From the NCBI GenBank assembly GCA_964036195.1, contig OZ038459.1, positions 18,535,206 to 18,599,205 of the forward strand: a DNA stretch of 64,000 nt, in the 5' to 3' direction. The position numbers and the translations under genes were made by a program. Source of the stretch: Sphaerolaimus hirsutus (taxonomy: Eukaryota; Nematoda; Chromadorea; Monhysterida; Sphaerolaimidae). Positions 11,656 to 24,600 of this stretch are shown here, piece after piece. The stretch's first letter is position 1. Each line of letters starts with the position of its first letter. The notes under the pieces were generated by a model. The model ran no database searches, had not been told where the DNA came from, and was given only the letters and a program-made list of their open reading frames with translations.

Positions 11656-12736
11656 TGTTCTTATTGGCGGCAAAATGTGAATGCCCCGGCATTTTCGCAT
11701 CACTGGGCTACTGCCGAAAAGGCTTCTACTTGATAAATTGATGCGTCCGGTCCGGACTACGCAGTTATGGAAAAGCGCCAGAAACAAAGGCGCCAAGCGC
11801 CAATAACTTCGTGGCGCCATTCGGAAACAATGGGCCAGGCGCCCTGGCGCCCTCAAATGGCGCCAGCGCCATGGCATGGCGCCATCCCATCACCAATCCG
11901 TCCGACTTTTTCTCCCGGCTCACATGCTTCGAAACTAAAATTCTATTGACACTGCAGGATGTACATACTAGCGGCGGTCATTTCTGCGCGCTTTGCGATT
12001 TGTGCGTCGGGACATTTGTGTTTGTGTAGTAAGAGTAGGAGCAATTTGCATAGCGGATGCCACCTTTATGCGGATGCCCGCTGCGGCTGGATGTTGGGAT
12101 TGCGCTAGCTACGGGGTGGCTGAGAGTTTTGGCCGCGAGAGATGGTTTTTTAAACTGTTGTTTTTTAAATAGGGGTTTTACTAGGTGTTTTTTTTTCGTT
12201 TCCCAAATCACAAATATTGGATAGTTTTGCTCAATCGATTACTGCATTCATTTTATCAAATTAATAAATTTCTATAAAAATATTCAGTGTACTGAAACGT
12301 TTCTGCGGCTCCGATTAGCCAGTATCACAGAAACTACATTGTTTCAGTTCAGGTTTCAACCATTTTAAGCTTTATCCATGCATTTTAATGCGGCTATAGG
12401 AACCTGATAGCGAACCGTGGTAGCTAATCAAATCCATGCATTCCACCCTTTTTCCACATTGCCATGGATGATGATTCAAACAGATTTTCATCCATTGATA
12501 TTTTTATGCTTTTGCGTGCTGAACTTGAGCACGGTCTTTTTCACAAACATTTAAATGTGCGCCCAGATATTGCACAAAAAACATCTGCCTGAATGTTCAG
12601 ATATAGGTAATTTGCATTCGTTCTTTTTTCTCATCTCCGTCTCACAGGACTGCCTTGTCTTGATGCACCAACGATTTTCCATTGGTTGCCCACCCAGTGT
12701 TTTCTTCCGTGAAGTCAGCGCATGTGCTCAGCTTGA

Positions 12737-12876
12737 GGCAGTCCCTGTAAAATGTCAAGTGTCATGCGGAGTGTCAAAAGTTATGTCAAATGCCCTGGTG
12801 CCATTTTCCATGGCATTTTACATGATTTCGACACTGCATGACATTTGACAAATTACAGGGTCTGGAAGTGGCGCCT
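12737..12876 (-). mobile_element. Introner-family hairpin element, copy C, reversed
   Basis: The left end GAGGCAGTCCC matches the complement of the family right end, and the right end CAGGGTCTGGAAGTGGCGCC matches the complement of the family left end, so this copy is in the opposite orientation. The TGTCAAGTGTCATGC and GCATGACATTTGACA arms pair. Confidence 0.6.
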
Positions 12877-13631
12877 GGCTTTTCTCAACCGTGTCTTTGT
12901 GATTTATATTTATTTACAACTATTTATTGCCCCAATATTTTACCAAGTTCTGCACTTCTGCACTTCTGCACTTACAAATACTTCAATTTCAACCTTCCGC
13001 CTGTACAAATCACGCTTTTGTTTTTCACATTGTTTGTTAGCCGCCACGAAAAGTGCGGTAAAAAAGGAATTGAACTTGGCACTTGGTTGATGCGCAGCAT
13101 GGAAAAAGATAAGCGCATGCTTTTTTCAAGCGAAAATCGGATATGCGTGTGCTCGTAGGTAGAATTTTGCTGCAGACACACAGGTGTCTACAGAAACTGT
13201 GCGCTTAACAGCATCAGAAATTTCCATTGATACTTTCATCGGATATGGTCTGACAGTTATTTTCTATGTAAATTTACTAGCGAGGCTTTTGTTATTTGTT
13301 TAATATACTGTCTGCTTCGATAATAGGAATCGTATATCTATTTTCTGCAGAATTTCCGTTTTTCTTAACAATATCAGCGCGATTATGTCCCACTAGTAAT
13401 GTAAAATCGCCAGAAACAATAACGCCATGGTGACACCCAAAAATACTTCTAGGCGCCAATGGCGCCACTCAAAAGGCGCCATGCCATCACTACTCCCCAC
13501 TCGTAAATATCCTTCGCAAAAAACCACCATTCCTTCACATTTTTTTTCACATTTTTTTCACATTGACCGAGAATTGCGTTTCTTTTATGCCGCCAAAAAA
13601 AATAAAAAAATAAAAAATTCACTTTTTTCAG

Positions 13632-13717
13632 GCCGTCGACCAACTAGCCGGCACATCATCAGAAGAGGACGAGAATGAAATCAGAGACCAATTTGATGTG
13701 AATTTGCCCATTTCCAG
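13632..13717 (+). CDS. Internal exon of the disordered-protein gene
   Basis: A strong pyrimidine tract plus CAG acceptor ends at 13631, and the exon ends CCAG before a GTGAGC donor at 13718. It encodes 28 full codons plus two bases; the peptide is acidic in the middle (TSSEEDENEIRDQFDV). It enters in phase 0, matching the phase-0 end of the exon at 7533-7616, and leaves in phase 2, which matches the acceptor phase of the exon at 23009. The frame agreement on both sides supports one gene, although the introns would be 6 and 9.3 kb. Family not recognised. Confidence 0.55.
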
Positions 13718-14208
13718 GTGAGCACGTTTTTTTATTGCGAAAATGGGATTGATTTCTCATCTTGTGATGACTTTGCTCTGGATGTTATATGATCTAAGAA
13801 TGTATGTGTATTCCCAGCGGGAAATTTATGCCCTTTTTTACCGGCAATGTGTTTCGCTCTAAAAAGCCAGATTCACATAGGCCAAGCTGAAAAAAACCGC
13901 CTCGCATTGACGTTCGAAAGATTTGTCGCGGTTCCGTATTAAAAAAATCACTATTCTCTCAGTTTATTAGCGGCACCCGTTTTTGGTTTTGGGCGAAAAT
14001 TGACATTTTCTAGAAATATACATTCGCGAGCCCGTCTAGAAACCTAAAGCTCTGTGGGCAACTGCTACCTAGATTGCTTGTGACCGCCAGTCATAAAATT
14101 GTAGGTGTGCATTGCTTTTGCATAAATAGCTGTGGGAAAAGGCGCTGGCGCCATACATTGGCGCTGAGTAATGGCGCGATCAGTGGGCTATCCCTGTGAA
14201 ATTGTCAA

Positions 14209-14652
14209 CTTTAGGCGGGGTTTACTGGAGAAATAGTGATGACAACAATTTTTTAAAGCTTCATATTTCAAGGAAAAAAGTTCTGTATTTGTGAGAAAAG
14301 TAGTGAAGTATACATACTACTTGAGTGTATACACATGCTAAGGATCAGATAATCTGTGCTTTTGGTTCATACGTTATAGGCGTTAAAAGAAATGCTTTTG
14401 TAGCAGCTCAGTCGCAGCCGCGACAACGCTGCTACAAAATAATTGTTTTCTTCAAAATGCCCATAACTTTTACCCATGCCGGACAAGCACAATTTATCTC
14501 ACTTTTATCTAACCTGACAAGCGTGTACACTCAGTAGATGTATACTTCACTGCTTTTTCTCACAAATACACACCAAACTTTTCCTTGACATATAAAACCT
14601 TTAAAAAGTTTTTTTGTCATCACTAATTTTTCCAATAAAACACCGCCTTAGA
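14209..14652. mobile_element. Palindromic MITE, AGGCGG-GTTTAC family
   Basis: The left end TTAGGCGGGGTTTACTGG pairs with the right end CCAATAAAACACCGCCTTA. Long internal arms include GAAGTATACATACTACTTGA on the left and TGTATACTTCACTGC on the right. A related copy is in COP1 intron 16 (58151-58505). The ends plus TTA-like flanks could mean a PIF/Harbinger-type MITE, but this is inference. Confidence 0.7.
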
Positions 14653-15514
14653 AGTTTAGATGGTCCTATCAAGTAGCAAGGAACGATACATGTTTTACAT
14701 GGTTGATTTTCATGCTTTTTACCTGACATCGACTGTGTATTAACGTGCCTGTTAGGAAATTTACTTGTCATGTCACTTGTCACGGAGGTTTAACGGTGAA
14801 TCCTTGTTCGCAATGTGTCAGAATTGCGAAATCTAGCAGGAGAAAATTGAATTTGGTAGGACGCTCAGCGCTAAAGTGGCCGAATTTACCGTAACGTACA
14901 GTACCGTCTTTTTGGAAAATTTACCGTACCGTGCTGTTTACCGCAAAATTGAAGATTTACCGTACCGTTTACCGCAAGGCCGTACCGTCTGCAACCTTAC
15001 TAATTAGAGTGCTGAATTAGCACTGAAACACCTCAAGCCACCTGAAAGCCTGGTGATATTTCCATCGCTATTCCCATCACAAATGAAGTGCAAATATGAC
15101 TGCAGGCAAAGCGAATAATTATGACGACATATTTTTATCGTGTGATTTGAAGTTTTCGCTGCCGAAATTGTGGCCAAAGTTGAGTTCATTTAGAAAAATC
15201 CTACTCAAAGCGTAAATACCACTTATCTTGTGTTTTGTTTTCTGTTTCTTTTTGTATTTACATATAGTTTAAGTGCTGGAACATTTTCTTTAGTATTTAG
15301 TGTCTTCAGTCTGTCAGTTTGACAGTCGGTTGACGGCTTAGTGCTAAGTGTGAGTAAACATTCCTTGCTTTCTGTGACACCGAATTTATAAGATATTACT
15401 TTTTTTCTTTATATTTATAACCAGTGACGATACGCGGCGAGATAATCAAACTTTACTTAAATTGAATGTGCAAGTAGACTTTATAAAAGGCAATTTTAGT
15501 GGAATTCGAAGGCT

Positions 15515-15975
15515 CAGTGCGGGGGTATTCTAGATTTTGACCCTAAATATGGGGGGTTTGATAGATAGCTAATCGCTTCTCCGTGGGGATAGATAGCTGA
15601 AAAGTATTTTATTGGGGATTGCGGCTGCGGGGGTGCGATATTTAGGCTTTTTCAAGGAGTATAAGGAAGATAAGGGAGAAAAATCGCTAAAAGTGGGTGA
15701 AAAATTGCAATAGCTGAAAATAGGCAGTTATACACATGAACTAGTGACTTTTGGGGTAGAAAACTATAAAAATGTATAGAAAGTAGCGATTTTGAGCAAA
15801 AATTGGGGTATAATATCTCAAAAATCACTCCAGATAGCTAGATAGCTGGGGGTGGGGGGGGGGGTGAGGGGATAGTAGCTATAAATTTTGCCTCTGGGAT
15901 AGATAGATAGATAAATGAGCGGTTTGGGGGGGGGGGGGGTTACCCGCCCCAACCCTCACCCCATTATAGACCCCT
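15515..15975 (-). repeat. ATCTATC / CCGGAGG element, minus orientation
   Basis: Runs from GGGGGTATTCTAGATTTTGA to ATTATAGACCCCTAG, with GATAGATAGATAG blocks and two G tracts. It is the complement of the family seen at 32237-32758. Confidence 0.65.
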
Positions 15976-17237
15976 AGCCACGTGTTAATTTGGAGCGGGA
16001 TAACCAAACCAGTGAAGCTTAACATTTTTGTCCTTCATGTCTGTTCCAACTACACGGTTCGCTGTGTCATTCTGAAATACCCCAGACATAATTATTTTTA
16101 TTGACATTCGGATACGCCGTACTGCGGGAACGGTGGTTCTGTTTGTCCCAGTTTTGTTGTTTGTAGCTGTTTTTTAGATGATATTTTTCTATGCCTTGTT
16201 TTTAACGTCGCAAAATTTCAGAAATTATGTTTTTCAAGTGACTGAAATAGGTAATTTGGAATAACATTACCTGTTTTCTTTTGGTTACACAAGTAGACCA
16301 CATGGAATTATGTTTTGAGTCCATTAAGCGCTTTCATGAAAACCAAATATCCGGGCTTACAATTATTTACAAAATATTCGGATGACAGCGAAATCATAAT
16401 AAATATAATAATCTATACGACATGCACGAAAAAGTTGTCTATCCTGTGTTTTGGACTTCACTAGAAAAAAAAACCGGTCATGTGCTTGTATGGATTCACA
16501 TGTAAAAAAGCCCATCTACATGGGTTTATACTAGGTATTTGCTTATACTTTACCTACATACTTATATAAGTGTATAGACTCTTATGCATGGCAGTTATTG
16601 TTGCATTTTTTCACTTTTACGCCCCAATGATTGCACTCTTAAACAATCACCCCCGGGGGGTATTTCGAGGAAATACGGTACATAAATCTACACCCACTCA
16701 CCAATTTTCCGTGCGTAGCAAAATAATTACATTTGAAAACCACGTGAAAAAGCCAGTTAAACTTTCATGACTGCTAAATGAGCTCAGCAATTAGACTTTT
16801 GGATAATGTTGGAACCATAAAAGTCTATCCAAGCGTGGCAAACATTCGGATATCGAATAGCGTAGTTTGCAATTTTTCATGCAATACTTCTACCCGTCTC
16901 AAATTTGGCACCGGGTTCATGTTAGCGTGAAGCGAAACGAATATCCCCATGCTATTTATTTTGCGGGATTGACGTAAGCAAAATGTTCATATGGTCTGCG
17001 TTTTGGACCCATGTGTTTCTCTGGATTTTTTGGGTTCTGGTCCTTCGAAACTTCTTCTTAATTTTTGGAAGTTTCGTTTTGTTTGGAAAACATGTAAGAG
17101 CTTAGATATTTACGGTGAAATGCTGGCAATAAGTAAATTTTGCCACGTAAAATCAGTTAAAATGGTAATCAATTCATAATCGCGTAGTTATCAAACTTCA
17201 ATTTCTGGGCACATCCGCAGTATTTTAACACAAAATA

Positions 17238-18890
17238 CGGGGGTGCACTGATACGCACATCTGCCCGATACGCACATTTGCCCGTTTTTTTCACTTGACA
17301 CTTTTTCAAGTGATTTTCAGATATGAGTAAAGTGAAAAAAAGTTGCGCAATGACATTAGTGAACTTTTTTCACTTCACTCATATCTGAAAATCACTTGAA
17401 TAAGTGTCAAGTGAAAAAAACGGGGAATGGCGGATTCCCCATAACCGCGTATTGCACATTTGTAATAAACCTCCCATAAGTGCCGCACATTCCACAAATT
17501 AATAAGTTGCACATGGGGACATAATATTCCCCATGGCGGGCAAAGATTCAACGCCAAAATGGGTATCCATTTGCCATAACACAAAGTATGCACAGCCCTC
17601 ATGTGCAATCTTCTGTGTCCATGTGCAATTTGTGCATATGTGAAGGGTCCAAATTCACAGTATTTAAATACAATAATGCAAGTTAATGCAAAAACACAGC
17701 TGCCCTTCAATGCATAATAGTGTCAAGTATACAGATTAGCCTAATATTACTGGCCATTGGCACTATCTGTCACTGTTGTATTTGGGGTTGATTAAAATCT
17801 ATGAATTTAAGCTGGCTGATTATTTAGCCAATATTGAAAATCGATTTGTTTTTTTTGCTTGAATGAAACTGTCTCATTTTTCTTCAAAATTCTCTGAAGG
17901 GAATTTAAATAGATCACTAGAATCTATTCCAAATGATAACCAGTAGTAGCCATATTCAGCAAATATATGGCCCTAGACATACTTTTTAGTTGACAACTGA
18001 AAATTCCAATGCTGATAAATCTGTTTTAAATACATTTCAGTTTGCCAGAATAAATAAGTTGATGAAGATTAAAAATCTAATATTGACTAATACTGTTCAC
18101 AGAGATTAAAAATCATTCACTATGGTAAACTCAAATGTATTCAAAATAGATTTATCAGTTTTGGAAATTTCAGTTGTCAACTAGTGTGTGCCAACAGTAT
18201 ATACAATAATGCAAGTTAATGCAAAAACACAGCTGCCCTTCATTGCATAATAGTGTCAAGTATACAGATTATGCACATATTTATGGCCATTGGCACTTTC
18301 TGTCACCATTGTATTTGGGGTTGATTAAAAATACAATTTTTAAGCTGGCTGATTTGTCTGCCATTATTGAAAATAGATTTTTTAATTGCTTGAGTCAAAC
18401 TTAGTCTAATTTTTCAGTGAATAAGTTGATGCTGATAAAAATCTAATATTGAGTAATACTGTTGACAGAGATCAAAAATCAGTCAGTATGGTAAACTCAA
18501 ATGTGTTCAAAACAGATTTATCAGTTTGGGAAATTTCAGTTGTCAACTAGTGTGTGTAGGCACAGTCACATACATTTACTTGCACCTGTTTGCACATTCA
18601 GCTCAATACTCACTAATCCCTTTGATTTCACTGCTGCATACTTTGCATTATGGGGAATTTACTGGTGCCATGTGCAATTTTTGCCACTTGAGACTCGCCA
18701 TAAATGTGCAATCTTTGTTCTGCCATGTGCAACTGACGGCACTCATGTGCAATGTTAGGTTTGTGCAATACAGGAGAAAAATTGTGCAACGTATTTGCAT
18801 GTGGAATACGCCGTATGGGAAATGCGTATGGTCTCAAAAAAACGGGCAAATGTGCGTATCGGGCAGATGTGCGGTATCAGGCCTGCCCCC
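17238..18890. mobile_element. 1.65 kb palindromic DNA element, GATACGCACAT ends
   Basis: The left arm GATACGCACATCTGCCCGAT followed by ACGCACATTTGCCCG is matched at the right by CGGGCAAATGTGCGT then ATCGGGCAGATGTGCGG. Inner arms also pair (CCGCACATTCCACAAATTA against the TGCATGTGGAATACGCCG region). Inside, a block of about 350-450 bases is duplicated in direct orientation: the string AATGCAAGTTAATGCAAAAA recurs near 17672 and 18210. A smaller hairpin sits at about 17290-17425. No transposase-length ORF, so non-autonomous. Confidence 0.8.
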
Positions 18891-19217
18891 AAAATACACC
18901 GCAATGTGTCTGAGCACGCAAATTTTCAACCTTGATTTATGAAACCCATAAATTAGGTTTGAGCGCACTTTTTGAACACATGTTTTCTAGAACGAGTTGA
19001 TTTTAATCTTCGTCAACTGTAGTTGACGGACACCTCATTCTAGAAAACTAAAATACGTTCAAAGCTGATTTATGAGTTTTCGAAATTTCGGTTGAAAACT
19101 TATGTGCGCAGGCACAATGTGCGGTCATGTCAATTCGTTGTAAATTTCAAAACCGAATTGTACGACAAAGTTGGAAATAAAAAATATTAGCTAAAATACT
19201 ATGGTAGTGTTCAAACA

Positions 19218-19555
19218 TACCGTATATCCTCAAATTACCCCGGGGGAAGCGTATTTTTTCAGAGTGGAAATTTTGAGGGGGTTTACATGAGGGGGTCGAT
19301 TATTATTTTGCCAGAAATTTTTCTGAAATCCCTGTATTAAATTGTTGTTTGTAACGTACACAGACGTTGAAACATGCAACAACCTGTTCTAACATAACAC
19401 AGTCAGTGTTTTTAACGTGTGTTCTGCGTTTCCCGGATCACAAACATTTTGTCATTTATGTTCTCAATACACTATAGGTATTTTGGGGGGTATTTCGAGG
19501 GGTGGGTTATAAATTCATAGTGTCCATTTTAAGGGGTATTCGAGGAAATACGGTA
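19218..19555. repeat. CGAATA-type repeat element
   Basis: Starts TACCGTATATCCTCAAATTA and ends CGAGGAAATACGGTA, which pair as inverted ends. The interior holds TTTTGAGGGGGT and TATTTCGAGGGG blocks. Confidence 0.6.
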
Positions 19556-19659
19556 AATACTTGTCGAAAACTGCTTTTTTATATACTGCTTTTTATCAAA
19601 ACATACACTACATCCGCTTACAATATTTGATAATTTATGCACATGTCATGGATTTCACG

Positions 19660-21580
19660 ACTAGGGTTCCAAAAATGGGTGTTTTTTTAAAAATACAATA
19701 AAATAAAATCTCTCAAAATACAATTACAACTCTCAAAATACAAATACAATTAAAACGTGGAGAAAATATCTTTCTTAAAAACGTGGAGAAAATAAAAAAT
19801 ATATAAATGAGAGATGCTCTTCTATTGTTTTCTCTTGTGATAACATAAATATAATAAAATCTCCCGGGAAAACCCTGTAGAAATACAAATAAGTATAAAA
19901 TTTTCTCATAAAAAGAAAAAAATCTCCCAACATTTTTGACCGCTATTCATGACGTAATACCAAAGTGCCTTTTGCCATGTAGATCACATGCTTTTATTCA
20001 CTTTCATGGGCTCACACACCAGTCAGTGCAGCTACAAAAGTTGTGTAAGCTAAACTTGGCTTCAAAAACTCCAACAAAGGCCCTGCTTGATTTGCGTTGA
20101 TTCGGTTTATTTGACGGTTTTTGGCTTGCGCCAAGTTTGCGCTGATTTTGCGCGTTTTCGCTTGCAACTGTGTTTTTTGTGGTGGATTTTCGAAATTGAT
20201 CGACTTCTGGTGTAAGTCCAACGAGTGATTGAACTTGTTGTTTGATTTTTTTATCAATATCAATTTTTTGTGGTTATTTTTATGTGGCAAAACACTAGAT
20301 TTTGCCCATTGTAAGGATGAGTATATTCCGATTGACTGCACGATTTGCATTTTTATGAAGAAGTTAATGAATCAAAACTGTTTAAAACAATTTAAAAAAC
20401 GTTTTTAGAAAAAAGACATTTCGTTTGTACACGCCTCCGCTTTTTTGAAATATTTTTTTGTGTGAAAGTGCGTGCATAAGTATCCTGCTCGGGTGTTATC
20501 GAATAAGACATAAGTAATTTTAGACGCATACTTTACCGTCCGCCGAGTATTATCACTTCCGTGACTGTGTGTAATTATCCAAGCCAAGTCGCCGGAACTA
20601 TGCCCCTTGCGAGGGAAAGTGACAAGTGACAAAAAATGTCAAGTGACAAAAAAGTTACACGTTATAATTACGGCGCCGCGCACACTAGTACCCCGGCGAC
20701 ATTTGGGTAGGTCATAAATCTGTTTTGAAGACATTTGAGTTTACCAGATCGAGGAGTCGGTCAACTACTGTTGACGGCGATCAAAAATAATTCATTCTGG
20801 TAAACTTAACTGTGTTCAAAATGGGTTGATGAGTTTCCAAATTTCAGGCGAGAAAGGATACGAGTGACCAAATTATTATAAATAGAAATATTGATTTCGA
20901 AGAAACATCATCCTCACAAGAACAACATCAATATTTCATGTCACTTTAGAATTAGATGGCAAAGTGCCAAATTGAATCTTTTGTCTTTAATACTCAAAAA
21001 TTCATGTCTGAGTCTTTTATGTTTGAGTTTACCCGCCTTTTATCAATGCTGCGAGATTCATGCTGCACAATTCATGTTGCATTAGGTTCATGAAAAATTA
21101 ATGTCGCAGTATTAGGTGAAAGGAATGAGCTTTGGAAATTCCATGGAGGCTAGGTAATATGACTAAGTAATTCCCACAGATACACTCCTCGAAAAATGTC
21201 TTCAATTGTCTGAATGGAAGTAAAAGTTTTATCTGTTTCACCCATTTTAAATGTTTTCTCATTGTTTTTCACATGTTTTATTAATGGTCGCCAAAAAAAC
21301 AAAGACTTTTTTCATTGGAAATTTGATTTGGATATCCATTAAATGAGCAGTAATGCGCCTAGAAATCTGAAAATGAACACGTGGCAAAAACGCACCTTAC
21401 TCTACAAAAATTCACAGACAGGGATTCCATGTTAACCGGGAGAATATTGAATATTACGACTTTTTCCAGGAGTGTAGACAACGTGAGTCACTCACGCGTC
21501 AGAGTTAATTGAACATGGAAACTGACATCGATCCCTCGCGCTTAAAAAATCTGTACAAATGTGTAAAATGTCATTTGTCT
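19660..21580. other. AT-rich stretch without a supported gene
   Basis: About 19670-19935 is an AAAATACAATT-rich low-complexity stretch. The rest contains short open frames on both strands with no splice-bounded, protein-like segment. A pair of diverged inverted blocks with TGTTGACGG / CAAAATGGGTTGATGAG is seen at 20700-20850. I see no RNA gene. Confidence 0.4.
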
Positions 21581-21693
21581 AACGACATGTAAATTGATAT
21601 GGCATAGTAATTTGTTGAATGTCAAGTAAAAGTTCACATCAATTTACTAATGTACAAATTCGTAAAATCTCATTTGTCTAACGTCATGTAAAT

Positions 21694-22394
21694 GAAGGGT
21701 GTGCTTCTAAAAGTACCGATCTACAAAAAATCGATTTTGAGATAATCGCGATTGAAAGTTTGGAGCATGCAATACCCATACATGGGTATTGGGTATGGGA
21801 ATTTAGGGTAAGGGTATTTCGGCCATATTGTTGGGTATCCACATGCATGGGTATAATCATTGATTATACACATAACACTAGCTATATAAAATTTAGGGAA
21901 TTGTATTTTTGTAGTACAGTACATTTTGAAGGAACAAATTGGTAATAGCTTGTAGATCGGTATTTTTTTAAGCACAAAATCAGAAAGCTGTAGATTGGTA
22001 CTTTTACCCATAATAAAAAAGCACAACATGAGTTTTTGCGCAACTGGACACCGATCTGACATCGGTACTTTTAGAAGCACAAAAAATCAGTACATCAGCA
22101 GATCAGCAGATCAGTACATTTAAAAGAAAACAATTTTGAAAAAAGTGTGTACATCGGTACTTTTAAAGACACAAAAGCTGAAAAAGCTTGTAGATCGGTA
22201 CTTTTAAAATTTCAAAAACTGTATTTTGCGATTTTTCTGCTTTTTTCGACCCCCCATATCTCAAAATTGAATTTCGCACCCCCCACATACATATTATATA
22301 TATTTTTGAAGCGCATTTTTATAGGGACCCCAAGAATGGTCCTAACTCAAATTTGAAAAATTTGTAGGTCGGTACTGTTAGAAGCACACCCTTC
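21694..22394. mobile_element. Palindromic element, GAAGGGTGTGCTTC ends, nested in another repeat
   Basis: The left end GAAGGGTGTGCTTCTAAAAG and right end GTTAGAAGCACACCCTTC are inverted, each followed inward by TACCGATC / GGTCGGTAC. The flanks (GTCATGTAAAT on the left, AAATTGATATGGCAT on the right) belong to an older repeat spanning about 21580-22540, so this is a nested insertion. Confidence 0.75.
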
Positions 22395-22555
22395 AAATTG
22401 ATATGGCATTTTGGCATTGTCATTGGTCGAATGTGAAGTAGTAGTTCACATTATCAAATGTCATGTAAAAATGCATGCCTTGTTTGTTAAGCAATTTTTT
22501 TATTTAATTCACACCTTATATGACATTTCACAGGGATCAACTGCAATCCAAATAT

Positions 22556-22905
22556 ACCGTATTTCCTCGAAATACCCCCAGGGGGTATATTTTTTCAGAG
22601 TGGAAATTTTGAAGGGGATATTTCGAGGGGGGTGGGCTTATTCGAGAGAGGTTGATTATTTCGCCAGAACTTTTTGTAAATATTGTAGTAAAGAATGGGC
22701 TTTTACGTACCCAAAACTGGTAATAAACGTCACCAAACGGGGGGTATCTCAATGTACATTGTATACATGATGCGCCTCATTCAAGACGGGGGGTATTTCA
22801 AGGGGGGAGGGGGTGATTTTTTCCCAGCTCGAAAGCTTTTTCCCACCTGGGGGTATTTCGAGGGTGGTAATTCAAGGGGGGTATTTCGAAGAAATACCGT
22901 ATTTA
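22556..22905. repeat. CGAAATA-type repeat element (double)
   Basis: Starts TACCGTATTTCCTCGAAATA and ends TTTCGAAGAAATACCGTA, with TATTTCGAGGGGGG units between. It lies about 100 bases upstream of the exon at 23009. Confidence 0.65.
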
Positions 22906-23008
22906 TTTTTAATTCACTCGGCCCAACAAATTTTCAAGATTTTCCCAAAACACATAGTAAAACATTCACTCAACCAAACCCCCCTACAACCCCCCCCCCC
23001 CCTTGCAG

Positions 23009-23252
23009 CCAGCGGCCCCTACCCCCTCCACTACGTCGCCAAGTCGACAGCCTCACGCTGGCTTCGCATTCGATCGACATCGACACCGGCGGGGCGGCCA
23101 GCATGCGGCGCGTGCGCAGCTTCGTCGACCCCGCCAGCGCGGCCGTCAGTGTCGACGCCGGGGTCGGTGTCGCACCCGGACTAGGGCTGCAGCTTGGATT
23201 GAGGACCCATAGTAGCGCGGCGGGGACTAGTTCGGTGGGGAGTAGACAGAAG
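23009..23252 (+). CDS. Internal exon of the disordered-protein gene
   Basis: A poly-C tract and CCTTGCAG acceptor precede it and a GTGGGT donor follows. Using the phase-2 end of the exon at 13632-13717, the first base completes a Ser codon and 81 codons follow, ending in phase 0. The peptide starts with QRPLPPPLRRQ, continues through DSLTLASHSIDIDTGG and RRVRSFVDP, then becomes Gly/Ala/Val-rich and Ser-rich. High GC and low complexity suggest a disordered linker. No domain is recognised. No following exon could be placed before the RGS gene. Confidence 0.5.
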
Positions 23253-23335
23253 GTGGGTGGTTGGGGGGGCCCTGTGCCGGTGCTCATCTTTATCCGGTGC
23301 TCATCCTGCGCTACCCAGTGCTCATGTTAATTCAG

Positions 23336-23548
23336 TGCCGGGGGTATCCTAGATTTTGACCCTCCGGGGGTTGGGTAGATAACAAATCTTTCCTCCGGAG
23401 GTATAGATATCTGAAAAACTATCTATAAGGCGATTTGGGGGGGGGGTTCAGGGGATAGTAACCAAAAAATTCCCCTCTGGCATAGATAGATAGCTGAGGT
23501 GGTTTGGGGGTGTGGGGTTACCCCCCCCCCCCCTTGGAGACCTCTGCG
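23336..23548 (-). repeat. ATCTATC / CCGGAGG element, short minus copy
   Basis: GGGGGTATCCTAGATTTTGA, a CTCCGGAGGTATAGATATC block and a final poly-C tract with GGAGACCTCTG match the family ends. Most of the interior is missing. Confidence 0.6.
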
Positions 23549-24249
23549 CGGTGCTTATCGCGCCCCCTCAGACGATGAGTACAGTGCGATTGCCTTTAAT
23601 GAGCAGTAATGAGTTGAGTACCGAGTTAAGATGAGCACAGGTCCTTGGCCGTTTGGTTGCGAGGCGACTTTTTTTGGGGGTGGGGCTTTTTTGGTGATTT
23701 TCTGTCAGTTCTTAGAGGTGTTCAAGGTCATGTGTTTGGGAGCTTCGAGGGAATGGGAAATCATTGTATTTACGGCGTTGATTGTGTTAGAAATTTGTCA
23801 TACAAATTGGATCTTTACACATATTAAAAGTTTCATGATCTGTACCGGAAAATACCTATCGGCAACGGGTTTTCCGAATCGGTCCCGAACCCATTTGATG
23901 CGTTCTCAAATCACATCTCCTTACTCTATAATCGCAGGATGGCATGATACAAACGCGCAAGATCTCAGCCATTGAGCCCCGATCCAGGAACAAATTATTG
24001 TGAGTCGTTTACATTTTTATCTGCTTTTGCGACGTTTATTTCAGGTTTAATAGGGTTGCTTTTGAAATTGCCGTTCATGAAAATTGGATAGTGCGTGGGC
24101 GGAACGCATGCAAAATGTCCTAACATTAAGTGCTTTTCCTTTTGTCTGATAGTAGGGCGTGCCCCAATAAAACGACACCTTAAATGTGTCTGCACTTTCA
24201 AGAATTTTCTGTAAAACAATCAGGAAAAAAGATTACCATCGTGGTTTTA

Positions 24250-24600
24250 TCACCGCGGCTTTGTAATATTATGACCACATCCTTAGTAAAAAATAGCAAA
24301 GGGCTAGGCAATAAACCGAATTAGAACAAATTGAAGACGTTCTCTCGGAGCCAGAAGAAAGAGCCGGGGCGCTTTTCCATCCGAACGAACACTTTTCGCA
24401 CACCCGAATGCGCATTTTTATTCGCCCATTTTCTATCATATCCCGGTCGGGCGAGCATTTCGATGCGCGCCGCGCGTTTTCTGTCGGCCGTAAGAATTTG
24501 TGCGGGCGTCGTGCAGTCGATGATAAACACGGAATAGCTGCCAGCCGCCCCCCCCCCCCGCAGTGTCCATAAATGTGCCTATCATGCCTCAATCATGCGC
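24250..24600. other. GC-rich, possibly coding segment of unknown strand
   Basis: Between about 24310 and 24535 several frames are open on both strands and base composition is like that of the exons at 6283 and 23009. Splice signals are weak in every frame and no frame gives a recognisable peptide. It might be an unplaced exon or a fragment of a mobile element. Confidence 0.25.
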
